From NCBI GenBank assembly GCA_003694875.1, contig RFJN01000366.1:1-9846 (forward strand): a stretch of DNA of 9,846 nt, in the 5' to 3' direction. The translations under genes were made by a program, and so were the position numbers. Shown in pieces: positions 1 to 5,611 of this stretch. Position 1 is the first letter of the stretch, and the number at the start of each line of letters is the position of its first letter. This stretch comes from Planctomycetota bacterium. Its GTDB lineage: Bacteria; Planctomycetota; J058; J103. The notes under the pieces were generated by a model, which ran no database searches, was not told where the DNA came from, and saw nothing but the letters and a program-made list of their open reading frames with translations.

Positions 1-430
1 ACTCGAGGTCGAAGCGCTGGCCGGCGATGATCGTGGCGAGACACCGCCCCGCACTCGTACGCCGCGCCGGCTCGAGTTGCGCGAACGCACGCACGAGTTC
101 GGGCAGCCGCGCGAGCAGCCGCCGCTCGCTCTCGTTGTCGGCAAGCCCCGTCAGGTCCCCGGCGATCGGGGCGCACAGCCGCTCGGCCTCGGGTTCGCCA
201 CCCGGTCGCTCGGCGGCCGACAGCGCCTCGGCGAAGCGCACGAGGTGCTCGAGCCGGCGTTCGGCGGGGCAGACCTCGGTGTCGGCGATCGTGTCGCTCG
301 CGCGCGCGAGCAGATAGCTCAGACCGAGCGCCCCCGCGCTCGAGCGCGGCAGCAGCCGCAGCGACAGATAGAATGATCGGCTCGTGCCGCGCAGCAGCGC
401 GTCGAGAACAGCGGAGTCGGGAGCGGACAT
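1..430 (-). CDS. Squalene/phytoene synthase family protein, N-terminal part (3' end beyond the window)
   Basis: Only the first 143 codons are visible; the reading frame is open to the left edge. The protein starts with ATG at 430 (complement). An in-frame TGA lies four codons upstream (complement 442-440) and no other start codon precedes the conserved region, so the start is well constrained. The segment SRSFYLSLRLLP (residues 17-28) followed by LLARASDTIADT (40-51) is the typical N-terminal signature of all-trans head-to-head prenyl synthases. D46 and D50 form the first aspartate-rich motif, which binds diphosphate through magnesium. Near the edge, IIAGQRFDLE fits the family's central helix. 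Members condense two farnesyl or geranylgeranyl diphosphates to squalene, hydroxysqualene or phytoene for hopanoid, sterol or carotenoid synthesis. The second aspartate-rich motif is outside the window, so the product cannot be chosen. It is divergent from truA, with overlapping start codons. Confidence 0.9.
   Translation of the reverse strand, partial: MSAPDSAVLDALLRGTSRSFYLSLRLLPRSSAGALGLSYLLARASDTIADTEVCPAERRLEHLVRFAEALSAAERPGGEPEAERLCAPIAGDLTGLADNESERRLLARLPELVRAFAQLEPARRTSAGRCLATIIAGQRFDLE
369..374 (+). promoter_or_regulatory. Possible -10 box for truA inside the divergent gene
   Basis: TAGAAT lies 54 bases before the truA ATG, within the prenyl synthase coding region on the other strand. 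It is identical to the -10 of the stronger pilM promoter candidate. No convincing -35 stands 16-18 bases upstream, so this is weak evidence. Because truA and its divergent neighbour share start codon bases, any separate truA promoter has to lie in this coding region. Confidence 0.25.
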
Positions 431-1223
431 GGCGGCCGATCATACCGCGCAACCGCCGCGCGACGAAGCGCCGCGGCGGCTGCGGCTGCAGATCGAATAC
501 GACGGCGCCGCCTTTCACGGCTGGCAGCGGCAGCCGGCGGTGCGCACGGTGCAGGGCGAACTCGAGAAGGTGCTGACGCGGCTGTTGCGCGAACCGGTGC
601 ACCTCGTCGCGGCGAGCCGCACCGACGCGGGCGTGCACGCGCGCGGACAGGTGGCGAGCTTCGAGACGTCCTCGGACTGGCCGGTCGAGCGGCTCGAGGG
701 CGCGCTGTGGCGCCACTGCCCCCCGGACGTCACCGTCCTGCGCGTCGAGCCGGCGCCCCCGGGCTTTCACGCGCGGTTCGACGCGCGCGGCAAGTGGTAC
801 CGCTACCGGATCCTCGAGGGGCGGGCGCCGGCGGCGCTCGAGCGCGGCCGCAGCTGGCACGTGCGCAGCGCGCTCGATGTGGAGGCCATGCAACGTGCGG
901 CCGATCGGATCGTCGGCACCCACGACTTCCGCGGCTTCGCCGCGTCATCCGAACGGCGACCCGGGGTGCGGACGCTGCACCGGGTGCGCGTGCACCGACG
1001 GGAACGCATCGTGCGGATCGACGTAGAGGGCGACGGCTTTCTGTACAACATGGTGCGCACGATCGCGGGCAGTCTCGTCGAGGTGGGTCGCGGCCGGCGC
1101 AGCCCAGACTGGATCGAACAGCCGCTGCGCACCCGCGACCGGCGCCTTGCCGGCCCCACCGCCCCGGCTTGTGGCCTGTACCTCATGCGGGTGGACTACG
1201 AGCCGGCCGCGACCGGCGGTTGA
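429..1223 (+). CDS. truA: tRNA pseudouridine(38-40) synthase TruA
   Basis: This encodes 264 residues, close to the usual TruA length. TruA isomerises uridines 38-40 of the tRNA anticodon stem-loop in the cytoplasm. The N-terminus has the family segment IEYDGAAFHGWQRQP (residues 22-36). SRTDAGVHARGQV (63-75) carries the catalytic aspartate D66. Further matches are FDARGKWYRYRI, HDFRGFA, and the C-terminal DGFLYNMVRTIAGSLVEVG with the closing GLYLMRVDY. I chose ATG at 429, preceded by GGAG about 8 bases upstream. An in-frame ATG at 384 would add 15 non-conserved residues inside the opposite-strand gene, and there is no ATG, GTG or TTG between 429 and the conserved core. Its start overlaps the divergent prenyl synthase start by two bases. 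A palindromic element follows 21 bases after its stop. Confidence 0.97.
   Translation: MAADHTAQPPRDEAPRRLRLQIEYDGAAFHGWQRQPAVRTVQGELEKVLTRLLREPVHLVAASRTDAGVHARGQVASFETSSDWPVERLEGALWRHCPPDVTVLRVEPAPPGFHARFDARGKWYRYRILEGRAPAALERGRSWHVRSALDVEAMQRAADRIVGTHDFRGFAASSERRPGVRTLHRVRVHRRERIVRIDVEGDGFLYNMVRTIAGSLVEVGRGRRSPDWIEQPLRTRDRRLAGPTAPACGLYLMRVDYEPAATGG
439..444 (-). promoter_or_regulatory. Possible -10 box for the divergent prenyl synthase gene
   Basis: On the minus strand this reads TATGAT, one base from the TATAAT consensus, and lies inside the first codons of truA. Transcription starting 6-7 bases downstream would begin about 2-3 bases before the ATG at 430, giving an almost leaderless message. 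No purine-rich ribosome binding site precedes that ATG, which agrees with this idea. The -35 region is poor, so the call is tentative. Confidence 0.25.
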
Positions 1224-1240
1224 CGGCACCGCCCGAGGGG

Positions 1241-1244
1241 CTAG
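1241..1244. repeat. Left CTAG flank of the MITE-like element (putative target duplication)
   Basis: CTAG is repeated directly at 1420-1423 on the other side of the element. Because CTAG is its own reverse complement, it cannot be told from the sequence alone whether it is a target duplication or the outermost four bases of the inverted repeat. Confidence 0.5.
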
Positions 1245-1419
1245 GCTCTGTCTAGAAACGAGCCCGTCGCGAGAGATTCGGCTGGCGCCGACTGGCGAGG
1301 AGCGAGGTGCGAAGACGCCGAAGGCGTACGGAAGTACGTCGAGGACGGCTTCGGTTCTCGCGACGCCGCAAGTCGGTGATCAGCCGGAGATCGCAGCAGG
1401 GGGCGTTTCCAAACAGAGC
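1245..1419. mobile_element. Palindromic MITE-like element with terminal inverted repeats
   Basis: This non-coding insertion lies between truA and the phosphoesterase gene. The left end GCTCTGTCTAGAAACG (1245-1260) and the inverted right end GCTCTGTTTGGAAACG (1404-1419, complement) match at 14 of 16 bases. Similarity between the arms continues inward, for example CGGCTGGCGCCGACT against CGGCTGATCACCGACT. The whole 175-bp segment is therefore an imperfect palindrome, and its axis falls in the hairpin CGTAC-GGAA-GTACG (1325-1338), at the element's midpoint. CTAG flanks both ends (1241-1244 and 1420-1423), which fits a 4-bp YTAR target duplication as made by IS5-group transposases. No transposase is encoded. 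It could be a MITE mobilised in trans, or a REP-like folded repeat. I see only one copy here, so mobility is inferred from structure. Confidence 0.75.
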
Positions 1420-1423
1420 CTAG
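1420..1423. repeat. Right CTAG flank of the MITE-like element (putative target duplication)
   Basis: This is the partner of the CTAG at 1241-1244. It lies 35 bases before the GTG start of the phosphoesterase gene, so the element sits directly in the upstream region of the hpf-PTS gene cluster. Confidence 0.5.
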
Positions 1424-1458
1424 GCTGACTGTCGTCCGGACACGCCGAGGAGCCCGCG

Positions 1459-2226
1459 GTGCTCGCCATTGTCTCCGACATCCATTCCAACCTCGAGGCG
1501 CTCACCGCGGTGCTCGCGGACATGGAGCGCCGGGGGGTGCGCGAGGTGGTGTGCCTCGGCGACGTGATCGGCTACGGACCGAGCCCGGCCGAGTGCCTGC
1601 AACTGGCGATCGAGCGCTTCCGCGTCACACTGTGCGGCAACCACGAGTGGGCGCTGCTGAACGAGCCACTCGGCTTCCACCGGGTCGCGCGCGAGGCGAT
1701 CCTGTGGCAGCGTGCGCAACTCGAGCCCCGCTGGTACACCTCGAAACGGCGCGCCGACCGGTGGTCGTTCCTGCGCAGTCTTCCACTCGTGCACCGACGC
1801 GGCAAGCTGCTGTTCGTCCACGCCTCGCCCTCGCACCCCACCGACGAGTACCTGCTGCGCACCGACATCGACGAGATCCTGCACGAACTCGGCCCCAAGC
1901 TGCGGCGCGCCTTCGACAAGACGTCGTGGGTGACCTTCGTGGGACACACCCACTACCCGGGCATCTTCACCGAGGACGCACATTTCCTCGTTCCGAAGGC
2001 GATCGACGGCCGCTACCGACTCGAGCCGGGGCGAAAGGCGATCGTCAACGTCGGATCGGTGGGGCAGCCACGCGACGGAGATCCCCGCGCGTGCTACGTG
2101 ACGCTGTCGGAGGGGGTTCTGCGTTTTCACCGAATCGAGTACGATGTGCGCGAGACCGTACGGAAGGTCGCCGCCACGGGCACGCTCGACCGCAGCCTCG
2201 GCGAGCGCCTTCTGTCGGGTTCGTGA
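1459..2226 (+). CDS. Calcineurin-like metallophosphoesterase (Metallophos_2 type)
   Basis: The 255-residue protein carries the ordered metal-binding motifs of the metallophosphoesterase superfamily: SDIHSN (D7, H9), LGDVIGYGP (D36), GNHE (N61, H62), VHASP (H121) and GHTHYPG (H163, H165). These bind a dinuclear metal centre that hydrolyses phosphomonoesters or phosphodiesters. The C-terminal NVGSVGQPRDGDPRACYV stretch is typical of a subfamily of soluble YfcE-like or ApaH-related enzymes. The natural substrate cannot be read from the sequence. There is no signal peptide, so it should be cytoplasmic. It starts with GTG at 1459, six bases after AGGAG (1448-1452), and the conserved SDIH motif begins five residues later, which rules out a much later start. 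It is the first gene of a collinear group with hpf, ptsN, HPr and enzyme I, 59 bases before hpf, which suggests a role in the same energy or stress response. Confidence 0.9.
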   Translation: MLAIVSDIHSNLEALTAVLADMERRGVREVVCLGDVIGYGPSPAECLQLAIERFRVTLCGNHEWALLNEPLGFHRVAREAILWQRAQLEPRWYTSKRRADRWSFLRSLPLVHRRGKLLFVHASPSHPTDEYLLRTDIDEILHELGPKLRRAFDKTSWVTFVGHTHYPGIFTEDAHFLVPKAIDGRYRLEPGRKAIVNVGSVGQPRDGDPRACYVTLSEGVLRFHRIEYDVRETVRKVAATGTLDRSLGERLLSGS

Positions 2227-2264
2227 GGGGCGCGGGCGCGCGAGCAACCACACGCCGCGTCGAG

Positions 2265-2280
2265 GGGAGAGAGGGAGAGA
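2265..2280 (+). repeat. Two tandem copies of GGGAGAGA in the hpf ribosome-binding region
   Basis: GGGAGAGA occurs at 2265-2272 and again at 2273-2280, inside an all-purine run from 2262 to 2284 that ends one base before the hpf GTG. It offers several overlapping Shine-Dalgarno registers. Copy-number change here would move the spacing to the start codon. Confidence 0.6.
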
Positions 2281-2285
2281 GAGGC

Positions 2286-2669
2286 GTGAACGTCAAGATC
2301 ACCGGGCGGCACATCCACGTTTCGGAACCGTTGAAGCTGTACGCGAGCGAGAAGCTGCAACGTCTCGAGCGACACAACGACCTGCTGACCGACGTCGACG
2401 TCGTCATGACGCTCGAGGGCGAGCAGCGGCAGGTCGAACTGATCGGGCACGTGAAGGTGGGCGGGCCGCTCGTGGCCAAGGCGAACCACGACGACATGTA
2501 CGCGGCGGTCGACCTCGTGCTCGAGAAGTTCGATCGCCAGCTCAACCGCCACAAGGAGAAGGTCAAGCAGGAGCACCACCACGACGGCGCGGGGCGGCTC
2601 GGACAGGAGTTGCAGAACGCGGCGACCGCGGCGGAGCAGCACGGCAGCGAGGAGGAGGAGGTCTCCTGA
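2286..2669 (+). CDS. hpf: Ribosome hibernation-promoting factor HPF / RaiA (S30AE family)
   Basis: The 127-residue protein begins VKITGRHIHVSEPLKLYASEKL and continues with DVDVVMTLEGEQRQVELIGHV and NHDDMYAAVDLVLEKFDRQLNRHKEK. This is the beta-alpha-beta-beta-beta-alpha pattern and helix-2 signature of the S30AE domain. Such proteins bind the decoding centre of the 30S subunit and help inactivate ribosomes in stationary phase or starvation. It is a short-form factor: it ends in a histidine-rich and glutamate-rich tail (HHHDG, then SEEEEVS) and lacks the C-terminal dimerisation domain of long HPF. The GTG start at 2286 follows a purine-only ribosome-binding tract. It is followed 68 bases later by ptsN, the hpf-ptsN order known from rpoN operons of many bacteria, but rpoN itself is not in this window. 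Confidence 0.93.
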   Translation: MNVKITGRHIHVSEPLKLYASEKLQRLERHNDLLTDVDVVMTLEGEQRQVELIGHVKVGGPLVAKANHDDMYAAVDLVLEKFDRQLNRHKEKVKQEHHHDGAGRLGQELQNAATAAEQHGSEEEEVS

Positions 2670-2727
2670 CCGCCGGGCGGCGCGTGCAGCATGCGTCGGT
2701 GCGCGAAACACGAGCAGGTGACAGGAA

Positions 2728-2732
2728 AGGAG
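2728..2732 (+). promoter_or_regulatory. Ribosome binding site fixing the ptsN start
   Basis: AGGAG (within GGAAAGGAGAGG) lies five bases before GTG at 2738. This selects that GTG over the long upstream open frame, which is only an out-of-frame shadow of hpf. Confidence 0.7.
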
Positions 2733-2737
2733 AGGAC

Positions 2738-3208
2738 GTGGAACAGCTTCTCGGATTTCTCACCGAGGACGTGATCGCCCTCGATCTCAAGGCGACCGAC
2801 CGCGAGGGAGCGATCGCCGAGCTCGTCGACCTCATGGTCGAGGCGGGCAAGATCGACGCGCAGGACCGCGACGCGATCGTGCAGCAGGTGCTCGAGCGCG
2901 AGAAGCTTGGCTCGACCGGCATCGGACACGGCTTTGCGATCCCGCACGTCAAGGCGTGCGACCGCGTCTCGGAACTGGTGGGCGCGTTCGGTCGCAGCGC
3001 GGAGGGGATCGACTTCAACGCCATCGACGGCGAGCCGTGCACACTGTTCTTCCTGATGGTGTCGCCGGCCGGGGGCGCGGGCGAGCACCTGCGCATCCTG
3101 CAGAAGATCGCACGTGCGGTCCGAGACGAGCGCCGGGTCCGATTCCTCACCGAGGCCAAGGACGCCGCCGAGGTCGTCGCCCTTCTCAACGAGGTCACCG
3201 AATCGTAG
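2738..3208 (+). CDS. ptsN: PTS EIIA-Ntr family protein PtsN
   Basis: This encodes 156 residues, the usual length of a single EIIA fructose/Ntr domain. The start is GTG at 2738 with a strong AGGAG. The phosphoryl-accepting histidine is H70 in STGIGHGFAIPHVKA (59-73), the family's active-site context. Other family features are the N-terminal helix region REGAIAELVDLMVEAGKI and the C-terminal LRILQKIARAVRDE segment. PtsN accepts phosphate from HPr/NPr but serves regulation (potassium, nitrogen, envelope stress) more than sugar uptake. No EIIB or EIIC domain is fused to it and none is encoded nearby. The HPr and enzyme I genes that would phosphorylate it follow immediately, so the cluster encodes a full relay. 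A GC-rich palindrome begins directly after its TAG stop. Confidence 0.93.
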   Translation: MEQLLGFLTEDVIALDLKATDREGAIAELVDLMVEAGKIDAQDRDAIVQQVLEREKLGSTGIGHGFAIPHVKACDRVSELVGAFGRSAEGIDFNAIDGEPCTLFFLMVSPAGGAGEHLRILQKIARAVRDERRVRFLTEAKDAAEVVALLNEVTES

Positions 3209-3224
3209 CGGGGCGCGCGCCCCG
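3209..3224. promoter_or_regulatory. Perfect 16-bp GC palindrome directly after the ptsN stop
   Basis: CGGGGCGCGCGCCCCG begins at the base after the TAG of ptsN. As RNA it folds into a six-pair all-GC stem with a GCGC loop. A second GC-rich inverted repeat, GCCGCC...GGCGGC, follows near 3248-3262. There is no T run, so a classical terminator is unlikely. An RNA processing or stabilising hairpin, or partial attenuation between ptsN and HPr, is possible. In DNA this GC-rich, short palindromes can also arise by chance. Confidence 0.4.
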
Positions 3225-3326
3225 GGGCGGACGCCGAGCGACGCGACGCCGCCGGGCGGCGGCCCCCCGGCGCGGGCCACGGCAGCGAACGACCACGACA
3301 CCGGCGCACCAACCGGACGAGCGGGA

Positions 3327-3593
3327 ATGATCGAGCGAGAACTGGTCCTGCAGAACAAGTACGGCTTGCACGCGCGCCCCGCGACGCTGCTCGCGGAGCT
3401 CGCCAACCGCTTCGCGTCCGAGATCCAGGTGGAGAAAGACGGACAGGTGGTGAACGGCAAGTCGATCTTCGAACTGATCATGCTCGCGGCCGAGAAGGGC
3501 AGCCGTCTGCGGGTGCGCGCCGAGGGGGAGGACGCCGAAGCCGCACTTGCCGCGATCGCGGAACTGATCGACGCCCGATTCCACGAGGAGTAG
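3327..3593 (+). CDS. ptsH: HPr-family phosphocarrier protein
   Basis: This is an 88-residue HPr, the standard length. The active-site loop NKYGLHARPATLLAEL places the phospho-histidine at H15 with R17, exactly as in classical HPr. The second signature, VVNGKSIFELIMLAA, places serine at S46, the site that HPr kinase/phosphorylase (HprK) modifies in some bacteria. HPr takes phosphate from enzyme I and passes it to EIIA proteins, here most plausibly PtsN. ATG at 3327 has only a modest upstream GAGCGGGA, but it gives canonical numbering of both sites. The open frame extends upstream into ptsN and is not coding there. It follows ptsN by 118 bases and precedes enzyme I by 11. No hprK or rapZ is seen. 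Confidence 0.95.
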   Translation: MIERELVLQNKYGLHARPATLLAELANRFASEIQVEKDGQVVNGKSIFELIMLAAEKGSRLRVRAEGEDAEAALAAIAELIDARFHEE

Positions 3594-3604
3594 GAGCGCG
3601 AGCG

Positions 3605-5338
3605 GTGATCATCCGCGTCGGCATTCCGGTCTCTCCCGGCGTCGCGATCGAGCGCGCCTTCGTGCTCGAGGCCGAGGACACCCACATTGCCGAGCGTTTC
3701 ATTCCGCCCGAAGCGGTGGAGGGAGCGCTCGCCCGGCTCGAGCGGGCGCTCGAACGGGCGCGCGCCGACGTGCGCGAGATGCGGGAACGCTACGCCGAAG
3801 TGCTCGGCGACGAGACCGCGCAGATCTTCCGCTTCCACGAACTCATGCTGCAGGATCGCAGCCTGCTCGACGAGATCCGGCGGCACGTTCGCGAGCGGCA
3901 CTACTCACCCGAGTACGCTGTCTCGACCGCGTTCCGCTCGCGCATCCGCATGATCCGATCGCTGCACGACGAGTACCTGCGGCAGCGCGACGTCGACCTG
4001 TACGACGTCGAACGGCGCGTGCTGCGCGCGCTGCGCGGCACCCGGCAGGAGGAGTTGCAGAGCGCCACCGGCGAGGTCGTGCTGGTGGCGCACGATCTCA
4101 CGCCCTCGCAGACCGCCACCCTCGACACCTCGAAGATCATCGGATTCGCCACGGACGTGGGCGGACGCACCTCGCACACCGCGATCGTGGCCCGCGCCCT
4201 CGGCATTCCGGCCGTGGTCGGCCTCGGTTCGCTGACCACCGAGGTGACCAGCGGCGATCTCGTCATCATCGACGGCACCAAGGGTCGGGTCATCGTCAAC
4301 CCCGACGAGGACACGCTGCGCACCTATCGCGCGCGACGCCGACAGTTCATCGAGTTCGCGCGCGATCTCGCCGAGCTGCGTGACCTGCCGGCCGAGACGC
4401 GCGACGGACACAAGGTCACGATCCTCGCCAACATCGAGTTCCCCGAGGAGATCGGCGCCGCACTCGACAGCGGCGCCGAGGGGATCGGGCTGTATCGGAC
4501 CGAGTTCCTGTACGCCGACGGCAAGGAGCCGGACGAGGAGGCGCACTTCCAGGCCTACCACGCGGCGGTCGAGGCGTGCGACGGCCGACCGCTCGTGATC
4601 CGGACCCTCGATCTCGGCGCCGACAAGATGACCGACTCGATCGTGCAGCTCGAGAAGAACCCCTTTCTCGGCTGCCGTTCGATCCGCTACGCGTTCCAGC
4701 GGCCCGAACTGTTCAAGACGCAGTTGCGCGCGATCCTGCGCGCGAGCGCGTTCGGCCCGATCAAGCTCATGCTGCCCATGGTGACCACCCTCGGCGAGGT
4801 GCGCCGCGCCAAGCTCATGATCAGCGACGTCATGGACGACCTCGAGCGGGAGGGGATTCCCTTCGACGACCGGATCCCGGTGGGGATCATGGTCGAGGTG
4901 CCGTCGGCGGCGCTGATCGCCGACTTCCTCGCGCGGGAGGTCGCCTTCTTCTCGATCGGGACGAACGACCTCGTGCAATACACCCTCGCGGTCGACCGGG
5001 TGAACGAACGGGTGGCGGAGCTGTACCAGCCCTCGCACCCTGCGATCCTGCGCCTGATCCTCGGGGTGATCGAGGCGGGCTGGCGACACGGGATCGAGGT
5101 GAGCATGTGCGGCGAGATGTCGGGCGAGGTGGTCTACACGATCCCCTTGATCGGCCTCGGGTTGCGCACGTTCTCGATCTCGCCCGGTACCATTCCGGAG
5201 GTCAAGAAGGTGACGCGCTCGATCACCGTCCGCGAGGCGGAGGAGGTGGTGGACCGGATCTTCACGTTCTCGGACGCGCGACAGACCGAGAGCTACCTGC
5301 AGGAGCGCGCGCGCCGCATCGTGCCCCAGCTGTTCTGA
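3605..5338 (+). CDS. ptsI: Phosphoenolpyruvate-protein phosphotransferase (PTS enzyme I)
   Basis: The protein has 577 residues, almost the same as the 575 of E. coli enzyme I. It transfers phosphate from phosphoenolpyruvate to HPr. Domains in order are: an N-terminal HPr-binding and helical region (1 to about 145), the phosphohistidine swivel domain with GGRTSHTAIVAR carrying H191, and a PEP-binding TIM barrel from about 255. In the barrel, LYRTEFLY (R298), VIRTLDLGADK (R333), MVEVPSAA (E431), IGTNDLVQYTLAVDR (N454, D455, R465) and MCGEMSGE (C502) are all intact. No GAF domain precedes it, so it is EI-like and not the PtsP (EI-Ntr) form. The GTG start at 3605 follows AGGAG (3592-3596), which overlaps the HPr stop, and the GIPVSPGVA motif begins at residue 6. 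It ends the PTS block. The next gene starts 273 bases later with its own promoter candidate. Confidence 0.97.
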   Translation: MIIRVGIPVSPGVAIERAFVLEAEDTHIAERFIPPEAVEGALARLERALERARADVREMRERYAEVLGDETAQIFRFHELMLQDRSLLDEIRRHVRERHYSPEYAVSTAFRSRIRMIRSLHDEYLRQRDVDLYDVERRVLRALRGTRQEELQSATGEVVLVAHDLTPSQTATLDTSKIIGFATDVGGRTSHTAIVARALGIPAVVGLGSLTTEVTSGDLVIIDGTKGRVIVNPDEDTLRTYRARRRQFIEFARDLAELRDLPAETRDGHKVTILANIEFPEEIGAALDSGAEGIGLYRTEFLYADGKEPDEEAHFQAYHAAVEACDGRPLVIRTLDLGADKMTDSIVQLEKNPFLGCRSIRYAFQRPELFKTQLRAILRASAFGPIKLMLPMVTTLGEVRRAKLMISDVMDDLEREGIPFDDRIPVGIMVEVPSAALIADFLAREVAFFSIGTNDLVQYTLAVDRVNERVAELYQPSHPAILRLILGVIEAGWRHGIEVSMCGEMSGEVVYTIPLIGLGLRTFSISPGTIPEVKKVTRSITVREAEEVVDRIFTFSDARQTESYLQERARRIVPQLF

Positions 5339-5532
5339 ACCCACGGCCTCGCCCGCCCCACTTGCAACGGGTGCGTACGCATCGGAGCATCGGGGCTTCG
5401 CAACGGTCGACGCCGCCGGGTGACGGAGGCGTGCCGTATGCTGGACACCCGACGCGTCCGGAGCGGCCGCCCCGCCCGAAACGCGCCCATGAAACACCGA
5501 GAACGCCGTTGGACAGAACGAGTTACGTCCGT

Positions 5533-5562
5533 TTGACGGGGATTGCTGAGCGCGCATAGAAT
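5533..5562 (+). promoter_or_regulatory. Sigma70-type promoter for the pilM operon
   Basis: TTGACG at 5533-5538 (five of six -35 consensus bases) is separated by 18 bases from TAGAAT at 5557-5562 (four of six -10 consensus bases, with the key A at position 2 and T at position 6). Transcription would start near 5569, about 43 bases before the pilM ATG. The position in the 273-base gap after enzyme I makes pilM the first gene of a separate unit. The GC-rich stretch after the -10 (ACGCCGCG) resembles the discriminator of stringently controlled promoters in other bacteria; that regulatory reading is inference. Confidence 0.65.
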
Positions 5563-5570
5563 ACGCCGCG

Positions 5571-5585
5571 ACCCGAGGCTCGGGT
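5571..5585. promoter_or_regulatory. Dyad symmetry at the start of the pilM leader
   Basis: ACCCGAG and CTCGGGT form a perfect inverted repeat around one central G. With one bulged base, the symmetry extends into the flanking CGCG on both sides. It lies just downstream of the predicted transcription start. It could be an operator for a dimeric repressor or a 5' hairpin on the pil transcript. Nothing in the sequence identifies a binding protein. Confidence 0.45.
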
Positions 5586-5611
5586 CCGCGGCACCGGGGA
5601 GACACAGCGCC

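Noticed and set aside
27..376. Plus-strand frames at 27-317 and 77-376
   Set aside because: They overlap the clear prenyl synthase coding sequence on the minus strand and translate to Arg/Ser-rich or featureless sequence.
1147..1428. A small gene across the truA end and the palindromic element
   Set aside because: Most of it overlaps truA out of frame and the rest translates the inverted-repeat element. No ribosome binding site or recognisable protein pattern is seen.
3114..3326. N-terminal extension of HPr back to 3114
   Set aside because: The extension overlaps the end of ptsN out of frame and is a Pro/Arg/Thr-rich sequence. ATG at 3327 gives exact canonical HPr numbering.
5339..5532. A terminator or small gene between enzyme I and the pilM promoter
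   Set aside because: No stem followed by a T run is visible. The only repeat noticed is a short GCATCGG duplication near 5380, and no open frame there has both a ribosome binding site and a plausible protein.
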